DNA of 64,000 nucleotides from Symbiodinium natans (lineage: Eukaryota; Sar; Dinophyceae; Suessiales; Symbiodiniaceae). Shown in pieces: positions 49,340-60,100 of this stretch. The notes beneath the pieces were generated by a model. That model saw nothing but the letters and a program-made list of their open reading frames with translations, was not told the DNA's origin and did no database searches. A program made the position numbers and the translations under genes. The stretch covers positions 271,501 through 335,500 of the forward strand of contig CAJNDS010002121.1 in the NCBI GenBank assembly GCA_905221605.1, given 5' to 3'. Position 1 is the stretch's first letter. Every line of letters begins with the position of its first letter.

Positions 49340-49593
49340 TTTGGGGGTTTAGGGCTTGGGGCTTAGGGCCTAAGGGTTTTCTGGGTTTAGCGTTTAGGGT
49401 TTGGGGTTTAGGGTGTTAGGCTTTAGGGCTCACAAGCCCCAGAACACCCTGAAAGCCCCAAACCCAAAAACTCCCAGTTCTACAAGCCCTAAGCTGGTTG
49501 AAGGTTTCAACCAGATCTTAAACCCTGGAACCCTAAAAGGCCTAAACCCGAAACCCTAGAGCCCTGAACACTAAACCTTATGAACCCTGAACC

Positions 49594-49702
49594 CTAAAAC
49601 CCTAAAACCCTAAAACCCTAAACCCTAAACCCTAAACCCTAAAACCCTAAAACCCTAAACCCTAAACCCTAAACCCTAAACCCTAAACCCTAAACCCTAA
49701 AC
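49594..49702. repeat. CCCTAAA/CCCTAAAA block
   Basis: About 14 units, just upstream of the opposite-orientation block at 49815. Confidence 0.95.
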
Positions 49703-49749
49703 TTGACAGAGCCCACGCCCTTGCGCGGCCGGGAGGTTGGCTTGTCCCG

Positions 49750-52700
49750 ATGCGCAATGAGGCGAGCCGCATCCAGGGTCTCAGCTCCCAAGACCTGTTG
49801 GGTTTACATAGGGGGTGGGGTTTAGGGTTTAGGGTTTAGGGTTTAGGGTTTAGGGTTTAGGGTTTAGGGTTTAGGGTTTAGGGTTTAGGGTTTAGGGTTT
49901 AGGGTTTAGGGTTTCGGGTTTCGGGTTTCGGTTTTCGGGTTTAGGGTTCAGGGGTCAGGGTTCAGGGTTCAGGGTTTAGGATTTAGGGTTAGGGGTTAGG
50001 GGTTGGGGTTTGGAGGGTTCAGGGTTTAAAGTGTAGGGTTGTTTTCTCAAAATAAAGGTACCACGAATATGTTCCCCGCCCCCCAAAAAAGAAGCAACGA
50101 TCACATTTTCCTGGTGAAACGCTCACCAAGCCCTAAACCTGAACCCCTGATTAAGCCCTTTTAAACGCCTGGTGGCTCTGCGGGATAGAGTTCGGACATC
50201 TCGGAGGGTGTTGCAAAGTGCAGAGCTCTGACTTAGGGTCAAGGTTTAGGGTTCAAGGGTTTCAGGGTCTAGGGCTTGGGTTGAGTGCTTGGGGTGGTTG
50301 AGGGTTTAGGATTTCGGGTTTCTGGCACCCAAACCCCTGAACGCAGGGTTTCGGGCATAGGGTTCAGGGGAAGGAGTGAAAGTGAATGTGGGTAGCACTT
50401 GGGGTTGTTGTTTTCATAGAACCCTGGTTCTGGCTGCTGTAGGGCATTGTTGGGAGGGTTTAGAAGGTTCAGAAGGTTTAGAAGGTATAGAAGGTATAGA
50501 AGGTTTCGAAGCTTAAGAAGGTTTAGAAGGCTTAGAAGGTTTAGAAGGTTTAAAAAGTTTAGAAGGTTTAGGGTTTACGGTTTACCTGGTCTTGAAATAT
50601 TGCCCTAAACCCTAAACCCTAAACCCTAAACCCTAAACCCTAAACCCTAAACCCTAAACCCTAAACCCTAAACCCTGAACTGTTCGTAGCCGACTTAGAA
50701 TTCCCGCGATAGCCAAAGCTACATCATCCTGCTGAAGCGTGTTGGACACCGACTTCGCGGGTGGGTTCAGGGTTTAGGGTTTAGGGTTTAGGGTTTAAGT
50801 GTTGCAGCTGACTCTGCTCAGTGGCGGCTTCGCGCATTGCGAGCGCTGGGCACGGAAGAGCCTCGCGGAGTGGAGATTCAGCAGTCGCGGAGCCGTGTTG
50901 CGATTTTGGCATTCGGTCTACATCAAACCCTAATAAAAAGCAGTGAACCCTAAACCCTGACTCATCCCTAAGCCCTATAAACCCTAAAGCGCCCAAGCCA
51001 CAAATCAAGAACCTCAGCAGGCTCTCGAACATGCCCTTTGGCTTCTGCAACGCGCCGAGCATCCGGCGTGTGACCTCGGCGTGCGCCACACGCCCCAAAA
51101 CCCGAAGCCCTAAACCCGAACCCCTAAACACCCTAAACCCTGAACCCTATATATATATATATATTTATTGATTTATTTATATTTATATTTATATTTATAT
51201 TTATATACCTTCCCGCAAATGCGACTTGAGGGTTCAGGGCTTTAGGCTTTGAAAACTCCCAAGCTCGTTAGAGGGGAAATTTGAAGGTCTCTCCGCAGTT
51301 TTGGGGTTTTGTAGAGTTAAGGGTTTACTGGAGGCAGGATTCAGGGTTAGCAAGCAAGGTTTAAGCTTTAGGCTTTTGTTTTTGGAGCTGCGCCTGTGCG
51401 AAAACGAGCTACTTTACCTTTGGTATTGATTGCGCTTCTGACCTTAAGAAACCGAAAAGCATGGCCAAAGAGAGTTTTCAGTTTGGAGTGTAGGCTGTTG
51501 TTTGACGTATCGGGTTCCATGCTGCTTGTATGCGGGACCTTAAACCACTCTGTTCTCGGTCCATGTCAGGTGAGCAGTTTCAAACATACCCCTTTTCTAA
51601 CCCTAGCCTGTATGTACCCTTGTATACCCCGGTATATGATCTTTATATAGCCTTTATAGAACCCTGATATAACCTCTACTCAAGCCTTCTATAAGACACC
51701 CCCACCCCTCCCCCTCCCACCTTCAAACTCTCTCTCCTGAAGTTGTCCGTAATCTGCAAAGTTTCAGGGTTTAGGGTTTAGGGTTTAGGGTGTAATTAGG
51801 CAGGGTTTAGAGGGTTTAGGGTTTAGGGTTTAGGGTTTAGGGTTTAGGGTTTAGGGTTTAGGGATGTGCTGCCATGCCTCTCTTCCCTTGGTCCTGCGAG
51901 CCGGCCTTCTCATCGCGGCGGCGATGAAGGCTAGGACTAGGATTTGATTTGGAGTTTAGGGTTTAGGGTTTAGGGTTTAGGGTTTAGGGTTTAGGGTTTA
52001 GGGTTTAGGGTTTAGCGCCTGGGGGTTTAGGGTGTAGCCTTTTTTTTTTTTTGTTTGGGGGGGGGGGGGGGGGTTGTAGAGCCTAAGGCGTAATTGGGCG
52101 TTATAGAGCTCAAGTGTAGGGGTTTCTACATCTTTGAGGGGCCGCATAATCGACTCAGGCTCCCCATCCGTTAGTCCCGTGAGGTGGGAGTAGTAGGGCC
52201 ATACCAGAATACATTCTATCTACCCCAACAAGGCCGCTAAAAGTCCGAAACCCTAAACCCCAAAGCCCGAAGCCCTGGCAAAACTGAGAGACAAAGCCCC
52301 AAAGCCCCGAGCCCCGAAGCCTAAAGCCCCTGAACAGCTAACACCCAAAACCCCAGAAACCTCCCGCACGGGGTTGAGGCTTTAGGGTTTAGGGTTTTTC
52401 AAGCCCCAGAACCCAACATGCCCACAGCACTGAATTTCTAAAGACCCTAGACAATCTCAACTCTCAGCTGCAGCAGCCCAGACCTACAAGCCCTGAAATT
52501 CTAAAGCTCCAACCTAATGTGGGTTGAGGGTTTAGAGTTTGGGGTTTAGGGTTTAGGATTTAGGGTTTAGGGTTTAGGGTTTATGGTTTAGGGCGACAAG
52601 TTCGGCGCCGACGTGCGATTTTTGGGGTTTGGGGGAACTCAGGGGCCCCGCAAGGCCTCTTCAGCACCAGGAGCAGGATCGCCAGAAGACCAAGGCGGCC

Positions 52701-52815
52701 ACGTTTCTTCAAGGTTTCAGGGTTTGGGTTTTAGGGTTTAGGTTTCAGGGTCTAGGGTTTAGGGTTTAGGGTTTAGGGTCTAGGGATTTAGATTCTTCAA
52801 GGTGTCTTCGAGTAA
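49750..52815 (+). CDS. Unidentified multi-exon gene with telomere-block intron in its last exon
   Basis: Candidate start ATG at 49750 (MRNEASRIQGLSSQDLL). Further exons: 50713-50760 (QSYIILLKRVGHRLR), 50808-50915 (DSAQWRLRALRALGTEEPRG then VEIQQSRSRVAILAF), 50998-51080 (NQEPQQALEHALWLLQ then RAEHPACDLG) joined in phase 1, and 52665-52713 (HQEQDRQKTKAATFLQ) followed by 52802-52815 (VFE, TAA). I do not recognise the product; visible features are basic, Gln-rich and helix-prone segments. Some junctions, such as 50760/50808, do not close, so exons are missing or borders are off. The last exon has a diverged copy at 63023-63091. Confidence 0.45.
49815..49990. repeat. TTTAGGG block
   Basis: About 23 units, opposite in orientation to the block 110 bases upstream. 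Confidence 0.95.
50456..50572. repeat. Tandem TTTAGAAGG-type 9-mer
   Basis: About twelve degenerate units that pass into TTTAGGG, suggesting origin from the heptamer. Confidence 0.75.
52714..52801 (+). repeat. Telomere-type block forming an intron, flanked by a 10-base duplication
   Basis: TTCTTCAAGG occurs at 52705-52714 and again at 52793-52802, flanking about 78 bases of degenerate TTTAGGG repeats. The copy at 63 kb has a single diverged version and no block. Removing 52714-52801 (GT...AG) restores CAA GGT GTC TTC GAG TAA. Confidence 0.75.
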
Positions 52816-52947
52816 CCTCCCTAAACCCTGACCCATATGCTCTAAACCTGTTCGTAACCGAGAATATGTCATTCCCTCAATTTTAAGGTATGAATCCTTT
52901 TGCAGCACTTTACACAAGAAAGGGCACTGCATTCCTTGCTCACTTAG

Positions 52948-53060
52948 ACCACTATTTGCTTAAGAACCCCAAAAAGGAAGATAATTATCCCGATATTGCC
53001 CGTATAATGAAGACCTTTTTTTTTTTTTTTTTTGGGGGGGGGGGGGGGTCGTAAGCAACC
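52948..53060. mobile_element. Inverted-repeat element, family A, right end replaced by heptamers
   Basis: CACTATTTGCTTAAGAACCC at left; the right arm reads GGGTCGTAAGCA and then passes straight into CCCTAAA repeats. Absent from copy 2 of the duplication. Confidence 0.65.
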
Positions 53061-54224
53061 CTAAACCCTAAACCCTAAACCCTAAACCCTAAACCCCTAA
53101 ACCCCTAAACCCTTAGTGGTAGAGGCGTTTCCTGCTGAGGCCTCTTGAATGTTGGCGCTTGAAGACTCTATTCCCTGAGCGCCCCCCCCCCCCCCCCAAA
53201 CCCGCAAACCCCCAACCTCCTGAGCACTTCACTAAACCCTACACTAAACCCTAAACCCTCTCAGACTTTAAGCTCTAAAACCCTATTTAATCCCCTCACA
53301 GCCCTAAACCCTCTAAACTCTACAGTCCTAAACCTCGAAGCCCAAATCCTTTAGGCCTCTAAGCCCTGAACCCGGTAGCCCAGAAGTGCTCCCAAAGCTA
53401 CGGCTTATAGGAGTTCACGGTTGACGGTTTAGGGTTCATTAGGGTTTAGGGTTTAGGGTTTAGGGTTAGGGTTTAGGGCTCCAAGGGCAGTTCGAGGCTC
53501 CTGTGCCAGCGCCGCGCCCAGCGTCGCGCCCAGCGTCGCAGCTCAACAGCAGATCAGGGTTGAAGGTTCAGGGTTTCGCCTCGGTAGGCCCCTGCGACAT
53601 TTTTTCCCCTGATTGGGTTTAAGAGTGTCATATTCGGAATATTTCAGGGCCATCCTAGTAGCGTTCAGTGTTTAGGGTTTAGGGTTAGGGGTCAGGATGC
53701 CGGGTGAGGGACTTAGGGTTAAGACTTCAGGGTTCAGGGTCTAGGGATTAGGGGTTATAGGGGAAAAGGGGGGGGGGGGGTATTTAGAACTGCAGGGTTT
53801 TGGGTGGGGTTTAGGCTTTTTGGGTTCAGCTTGCTGCTTAGGGCCTTAGGGTGTTAAGGGAAAATTGAGCCGCAGAGTTAAAGCGTTCCGTGTTTCAGGA
53901 CTTATGAACTTGTTCAAGCTTTACTGTAGGGTTTTCGGAGGTGGCCCCTAAGCCCTAGACCCGAAACTCTAGCCCTAAATTTGGGGTTTAGGGTTTATAG
54001 GGTTTAGGGTTTAGGGTTTAGGGTTTAGGGAGACCCGCAGCCCCGAAGGCCCAACAGCAGACCCCCGAACATTAAAAGGCCTAAGCCGCTAAAGCCCATA
54101 CCCCTAACCCCAAGCCCTTAGCGTTAAGCCCCAAACCCTAAATCCTAAACCCTAACCCATAAGCTCCAAAACCCTACTAAGCACTGAACTTTTCAACCCT
54201 AAGCCCTCCAAGCAAGACCCATCT

Positions 54225-54375
54225 AAGGGAAGTTGCATGGTATGGTTCCTTATCTTCTTCAAAGGGTTCTGAAGTATAGGCCCTTGGGTATAAGGGGCAT
54301 ACAAGGCTCCCTAAACCCTAAACCCTAAACCCTAAACCCTAAACCCTGTATTCCGGGACCATGCAACTTCCCTAT
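54225..54375. mobile_element. Inverted-repeat element, family C, invaded by a CCCTAAA block
   Basis: AGGGAAGTTGCATGGTATGG at left and CCGGGACCATGCAACTTCCC at right enclose TTCTGAAGTATAGGCCC and about five CCCTAAA units (54310-54347). Confidence 0.65.
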
Positions 54376-55211
54376 GAGCACGGCCCCAGGTGCCCGGGCA
54401 CCGGCGCGACCTCCTGCAGAGTGCGGTCGGCGATTCGGCGCCTGGGTTTAGGGTCTTTGGGTTTAGGGCTTAGGGTTTAGGGTTTAGGGTTTAGGGTTTG
54501 GGGTTTGGGGTTTAGGGCTTAGGGTTTAGGGTTTAGGTTTCGGGGTTTAGGGCTTAGGGTTTAGGGTTTGGGGTTTGGGGTTTAGGGTTTGGGGTTTGGG
54601 TTGTTGTGGTTGGGGACTCTTCCATTAGCTTCTTTAAAGGGTTCTGAAGTATGGGCCCTTGGGTCGTGTAGGGTATGTAAGGGGTCTACAAGGGGTCCCC
54701 TTTTAAGGGCCCATATGAAGGGGTCATGTAGCTCCCTTAGAGCAGAAGCTAGGGGTTTTAGGTTGAAGGGTTCAGCGTTTCCCGAAACCCTAATCGAACA
54801 CTAAACCCTGACCCGCAAGCTCCGGACCATTCCAGCCCACGGGGGCTGAAAGGGCCAGCCTACATAGTAAAGAGGTAACTGGTCAACATGCTTCCCAAGC
54901 ATCAGTCCAAAGAAATCGCACCCGAACAATTAAACCCTAAACCTTAAACCCGAAACCTCAAACCCGAAACCCTAAACCCTAAACCTTACACGGGAACCTC
55001 TGTGAGCCTGAATCTCGCTCAGAAAAGACCTATTAGATGCACCGTAAACCCTAAACCCTAAACCCTAAACCCTAAACCCTAAATGGAGCTTCTGGACCCT
55101 AAACCCCAAACCCCCAAGGTGGAGCTACTGGAGTTGGCGGGCCATGGCGAGGAAGGTGCGCACTTTCAGAGCGGAGTCTTGCAACCTCAAGACCCAGAGT
55201 CGATCACTTTG
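54376..55211 (+). other. Two exon-like segments of unknown gene
   Basis: 54376-54440 reads VPGHRRDLLQSAVGDSAP after CCCCAG|; 55119-55211 starts VELLELAGHGEEGAHFQSG after CCCCAAG|. Both have GC-rich coding character and lie on the + strand, but there is no start, stop or homology. They may belong to a gene between 53 and 56 kb. Confidence 0.35.
54625..54740. mobile_element. Inverted-repeat element, family C
   Basis: GGTTCTGAAGTATGGGCCCT pairs with AAGGGCCCATATGAAGG; AAGGGGTCTACAAGGGGTCC in the loop. Confidence 0.6.
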
Positions 55212-56337
55212 AACCCTAAACCCTAAACCCTAAACCCTAAACCCTAAACCCTAAACCCTAAACCCTAAACCCTAAACCCTAAACCCTAAACCCTAAACCC
55301 TAAACTCCAAGTGCTGAGGGCTTAGGGTTCATTGGCTTGAGGACACGGCGTGGTAAGGTTTTTGGGGTCAGGCTGCCCATGGCCTCCCCAAATGCTCGAC
55401 TCGGGTGCTTCAGAGTTTGAGGGTTTAGGGTTTAGGGTTTAGGGTTCATGGTCTAGGGTTTAGGGTTTAGCACGTGATTTCTTTGGAAATCGCCCAAGAT
55501 CCCCGGAGGTAGCGTCTTAGCTTCTTATACAGTTGCTGTACTGTACTTAAGGCTTATAAATTAGTTCTGGAGTGCTATTTGCTTAAGAACCCCCCCCCCC
55601 AAAAGAAAAAAAAATGGAGGACAACAATCCCTATTATTCCCCTTAGAGGGAAGAAGCTTTTTTGATTTTTTGGGGGTGTTCTTAAGGTATTATTAGTGAC
55701 TAGGCAAGCTCTAAGCACTACGTGCTAAGCCTTGGGTTTTTGGGGTTGGGGGTTTAGGGTTTATAAGGGTTTGGGACCTTCATTCTTTGAACCCCAAGCT
55801 TCGCAAAACCCGAGACACCATGCCAAGCTCTGAAGAGGCACCCTCCGAAAGCCCCCCTAAACCTATAGACAGCTCCTTTTAGCGCGGCCCTCAAGTCTAA
55901 CCCCCAAACCCTAAACCCTGAACCCTAAGCCCTAAAGACTAAACCCTAAGAACTAAACCCCCAAACCCTAAAACCCTAAACCCGAAGAACAACCCCAAAC
56001 CCTGAAGAGGCTTTGCGTGGCGAGGGAGGCACCTGCCATCCAGCCGGGAGGTGCCATTGTTCTGCAAAGCTTTGGAGCTTAGGGTTTGGGGAGTGGGGTT
56101 TAGGGTACATAAGGCATTGTTGGATATGTGTGCCAAAGCAAGCTTATTTAAACGAAGTCGCCCTGGGCGACGTGCTGTTCCTTCGACTCGGATATTGGCT
56201 GAGTGGACGGGCAGCTGGGGCGTTAACATTCTAGGTAATGCAGAATACAGATGTTTGTCGCACATACTTGTTTATGCGAAGTACTGTCGTGCATGTCTGT
56301 CACAATGCGAGAATGTGAGTAGTTTCGCTTGTCTTGG
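55212..56337. other. Region upstream of the FG-GAP receptor gene
   Basis: Contains a CCCTAAA block (55212-55305), an inverted-repeat element (55573-55695) and, from about 56000, sequence free of heptamers except 56080-56105. No promoter motif is recognisable, as is usual in dinoflagellates; the trans-splice acceptor would be an AG shortly before 56338. Confidence 0.4.
55573..55695. mobile_element. Inverted-repeat element, family A
   Basis: TGCTATTTGCTTAAGAACCC at left and GGTGTTCTTAAGGTATTA at right, with a poly-A/poly-T loop. Confidence 0.6.
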
Positions 56338-57159
56338 ATGTTGTCGCTGCGACGAATGTTGCGGCAATGGAAAGCTGTGTTAGTCTGGTTGTTGCTCACC
56401 TGCCGGGCATCGCAATGCGCATCGCAGTTTTGCATGCCGCGGGCTGGCAGCTGCCTGGGTCAGTTGGCCGAGTTCAGACAAAGTTTCGAGATGCCCTTTG
56501 ACAGTTTCAGTGTTGAATTACCTGTGCCCGTGATGGTGGACGACTGGGATGGAGATGGGGCAGATGACTTGCTGCTCACGAATCGGACGCACACTTGGTA
56601 TTTCCATGTTACGGCAGACAGGCAACTGGTTCCGGTAGAGGAGACCAAAAACCCTTTTCGTGACGTACAAGAATTTTACGCGGGGCGCTTCTTCTGCGTG
56701 CATGCCCTCGATTGGGATCGCGATTCCAATCTAGATCTTGCTGTTTCTTCTACCAATTTCACGCACCTTTTCGTGGACTTCTGGCGGCGTGAGCAAGACA
56801 GCTCATTAAGCTTAAACTATAGCATCCCAATGGCCGATCTTCCTTCGTTTACTCGTCTCTTCAGATGCACTGCCATGCAGCTTGTGGATTGGGACGCCGA
56901 CGGCGATCTGGATCTGATTGTCTCGACAGTTGGGCTTAATGACCCAGGCATTGAGACAGGCATTCATTTCATGGAGGCAGCCGGCTATCTTGACTATAAG
57001 CCCTACAGCAAGTTGACAGATCCTTTCCGTGGGTTGTTAAGCAAATCGGTCAAGCTTCAAGCTGTGGACTGGGATGGAGATGGCGATCTGGAGATGCTTG
57101 CCACCGACATCAAAGGTGCTGTGCACCTCTTCGAACATTTGGACAACGGTCACCCAAAG
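56338..57159 (+). CDS. Exon 1: signal peptide and FG-GAP repeats 1-4
   Basis: Four Asp-rich loops. The frame hits TAG at 57172 just before a good-looking CTGCAG|GT at 57180. An in-phase exit upstream is AAG|GAGCTG (GA donor, 57159), pairing with CCCAAG| before 57517. Confidence 0.8.
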
Positions 57160-60100
57160 GAGCTGGAGCCATAGCTGCAGGTCAGCCTAGGGGCAATGTG
57201 GAGGTTGTTGTTGCTGTGAGTGAACGGCACCATTCGGAGACATCTTCATCTTACGTTGGTCTGCTTCGGGTCCTGAACCATGCTGTAAACAGATTGCCTC
57301 ACAACAATTGAAAGGTGGCATAACGGCGTGCGTACTTTTAACTTCTTATGTGCAACAGAATTAGGCACAACCCCAGAGGGTTGCAATGCAGAAGCCCACT
57401 TGTCTTCAATTGGGAAAGTAGGGTGCGACACCTGCTGTATAGCTTCAACAGGTCTTGTAGAGATGTAATTGGCTCTCCCGCCTGATTCGGAGACTATTGA
57501 CTATTGCCAGCCCAAGGACGAGCATCCCTTGACGTGGGGTGAGCTCAATCTGAAACACCTCGTTGACTTGGACAAGGATGGTTTGCTTGATGTTCTTCTG
57601 TTGGAACGTAGTTTACGTAATGCGGACTTTTCTCACTACTCCATTCAAGTTTGGAGACAAGAAAAGCTTAATGAGCTGCGGCCACACCTTCGAGACACAA
57701 GTCCTTTTCAGTCAAAGCTTATCAGTGTTGACCCTAATCCCCTTTTACAAGTGCTCGACTGGGATGGCGACACCCGCTGGGACCTTCTGTCCGTCATGAG
57801 CTACGAGGCCTCCGCCGTAGTCATAAAGCTTCAGCGCCAGACAAGCGCAGGCTCCTTCACGCCCAAGGTTTTGTGCAGAGTTTCTTCAGTCGATGTGGAT
57901 CGTTTTGCATTTCAAGGTGGGGACTGGGACGAGGATGGCGTCCCAGACATCCTCATTTGGACCTCGCTGGGCATGAAGTTGCTTGTTGACTTCAGTGGAG
58001 ACGAATGTGTCATGAGGAACACGTCGCTTGGACCTCCAGCTTCGGCGTCTCGCCATCTCTGCCAGGCCATGGATGCTGACAATGACGGGGACGTCGATTT
58101 TTATTGTGCCGAGCAAGATCGCGCTGGCGCAGTCGAACAGGCCAATCCTCATCTGGTGTTTTTTCGGAATGAAAGTGGGCAGCTTGCAACGGCCGTCCGG
58201 ACGCCAGTTTGCCAAGGTGGGCTTGTTGTTCGCTTGCAGCTGGTGAATGATGCTGCAGCGGCCGGTGTTGGCAACGTGACTCTAGTGCTGCTATGTGGAC
58301 GCCTTTCGGGCAAGTTCTCAACTCTTACCGTACTTCGGGCAACGGGTCCTCCGGAGACTGTTGCTCATAATTTGCAGAAGCTGCCGGAGTGGTCCAATCG
58401 CCCGGTCTACCCCTTTTTTGTTGATTGGGACCGCGATGGTGAACTGGAGGCCATCGGTGCTGACCTGACGAGTGGCTCTCGTCTGCAGTACTACTCTGCA
58501 GGGCATTGTGTCAGCGCCCCGCGCTGTCATGGGGGGACTTGCAACCCAAATGGCCAGTGTACCTGTCCGAAGCTTGGGCTTTGTGAAGCCTTACTGCGGT
58601 GGGGGGGCGGGTGGGATTGTCACAATTTGTAGGTTCTCAGGTTCTCCATCGGGGCTGTCATTGTTCCGGCTAGTCCGCAGCCCACTGCGGGCTTGAAATG
58701 TTGGCTGCAGTTGAAACTGTTTCCACAGGCTCAAAGCTTAAACGATCCCCGAACAGGAGCATGGAATTTATTGAAAAGCGTATTAGCTGCAGGTGATAAC
58801 GATTGCTCTAAGCTGAGAAAGCCTTTCGGAATCTTTGCTTCTTTGTTGTGAGTCATACACCTCCAATGTAGTTGAACCCCCCCCATGCCCGGGTTAAACG
58901 GCTCAGGCGTGGCACGTTCTCGCAGGATTGTTCCGCGTGTGAGCGCAACTATGCTTCTGGGAAGGAGGGAAGATGCCTCCCTTGCCCAGGTGACTCGATG
59001 CTTAGGTCCAAACTTGTTGACGGTCCAAAGTTGAACTTGGGTTCCTATCATGAATGCTTTGAGTTGTTGCGGCTGCTTTTTGGTTTTCTGGACGTTGGCC
59101 CAGGCGTCGGGCGTGACACGCATGGAAGCTGCGCCGGACGCGGGACGTGTCATGATGACATCCTTGCGGCCAAGGAGGCCAGGAAGTCAAACGCCTCCAA
59201 CATGTCGGTGCTCCTGGCACGGGGTCGGGGCAGCTGCAAGTGCAGCCATCCCTTCAACGGCACCGGCTGCAATGAAGGTCAGTGCCCAGCCGGGAATGAA
59301 TATGTCACGGGCAAGATGCAGCCGGATTCTTGCAGACCCTGCCAGCCGAACCACTTCAAATCCAAGCCCGGAAATTCTGCTTGCCAACCTGCTGACCTAT
59401 TCGTGGCCATCCTCACCCTTAGTCTTCTCACTGCTTCTGTGCTTGCCGGCGGGTTCCTGCCTGTCATGCTCGGCAACAGGATCCCCATCCAAGAGATCTC
59501 CAACACAGGCCAGGCGAGGAACACAATCTGTTCATCCTGATATTCGAAGCTGCAAGCCCAAGCCGCAAACGTCCATTGGTAGTCGGTTTTGCTTATCGAG
59601 CAAGCAACTGTTTGGAAGGTCTTGTAGTAGGTACAGTGAAGGGCAATCGAGCCGTTGACTAGGTTTTTTTCCCTTGCACAAGGCCATGGCGTGCGTGTCA
59701 CCACTGTGCGAGGGCATTGGGTCCGCCCGCGTCTGGCTGCCACCAAGGTAGGACTTAATGTGCAAGAACGGGTCTGAAGGTTTGATTGGCTGTGTGTTGA
59801 TGTACCCTTGGGCTGCAGGTGTACTTCGAGGGCACTGGTGTCCCCGCGTTGGACACGAAGCCTGGAAACGGACCATGCCACACGGTCCGGACTGTAGATC
59901 GCTACACTTTGCAACTCCACGGCAAGGAGACCTGGCGTCGACTAGTTCGTTGTTAGGTGTTGGTGTGGGCTCGGGAAGAGTGCTCCTTCAGTTGGCTTGG
60001 CGGATGCTTTTGCTCGGCAATGCTCAGCATCTGTCAGAATGTTTTTTTTGTGTGTTTGGTCGAGCCGGTATAGTTCTCCGCTTGCTGCGTCGCAGGATGG

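Larger units (their letters stand above)
52650..53665. repeat. Segmental duplication, copy 1
   Basis: Aligns by eye with 63010-64000 in several patches: the GAGCAGGATCGCCAG exon, the stretch after the stop (CTAAACCTGTT, CACTTTA-AAGAAAGGG), the CGGTAGCC/GTGCTCCCAAA patch, GGCTCCAAGGGCAG with GCGTCGCAGCTCAACAGCAG, and the closing CATCCTAG. It also carries a heptamer block and an inverted-repeat element that copy 2 lacks. Confidence 0.75.
52816..54375. other. Intergenic, repeat-rich interval
   Basis: Contains the inverted-repeat element 52948-53060, a CCCTAAA block fused to its end (53049-53115), poly-C near 53180, an Ala/Pro-coding-like patch near 53490 and many heptamer variants. No supported gene. 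Confidence 0.5.

Noticed and set aside
50998-51090. Reading NMPFGFCNAP, like a retrotransposon reverse transcriptase motif
   Set aside because: It appears in only one frame and nothing around it fits. Another frame (NQEPQQALEHALWLLQ) joins in phase to the previous exon and is a better coding reading.
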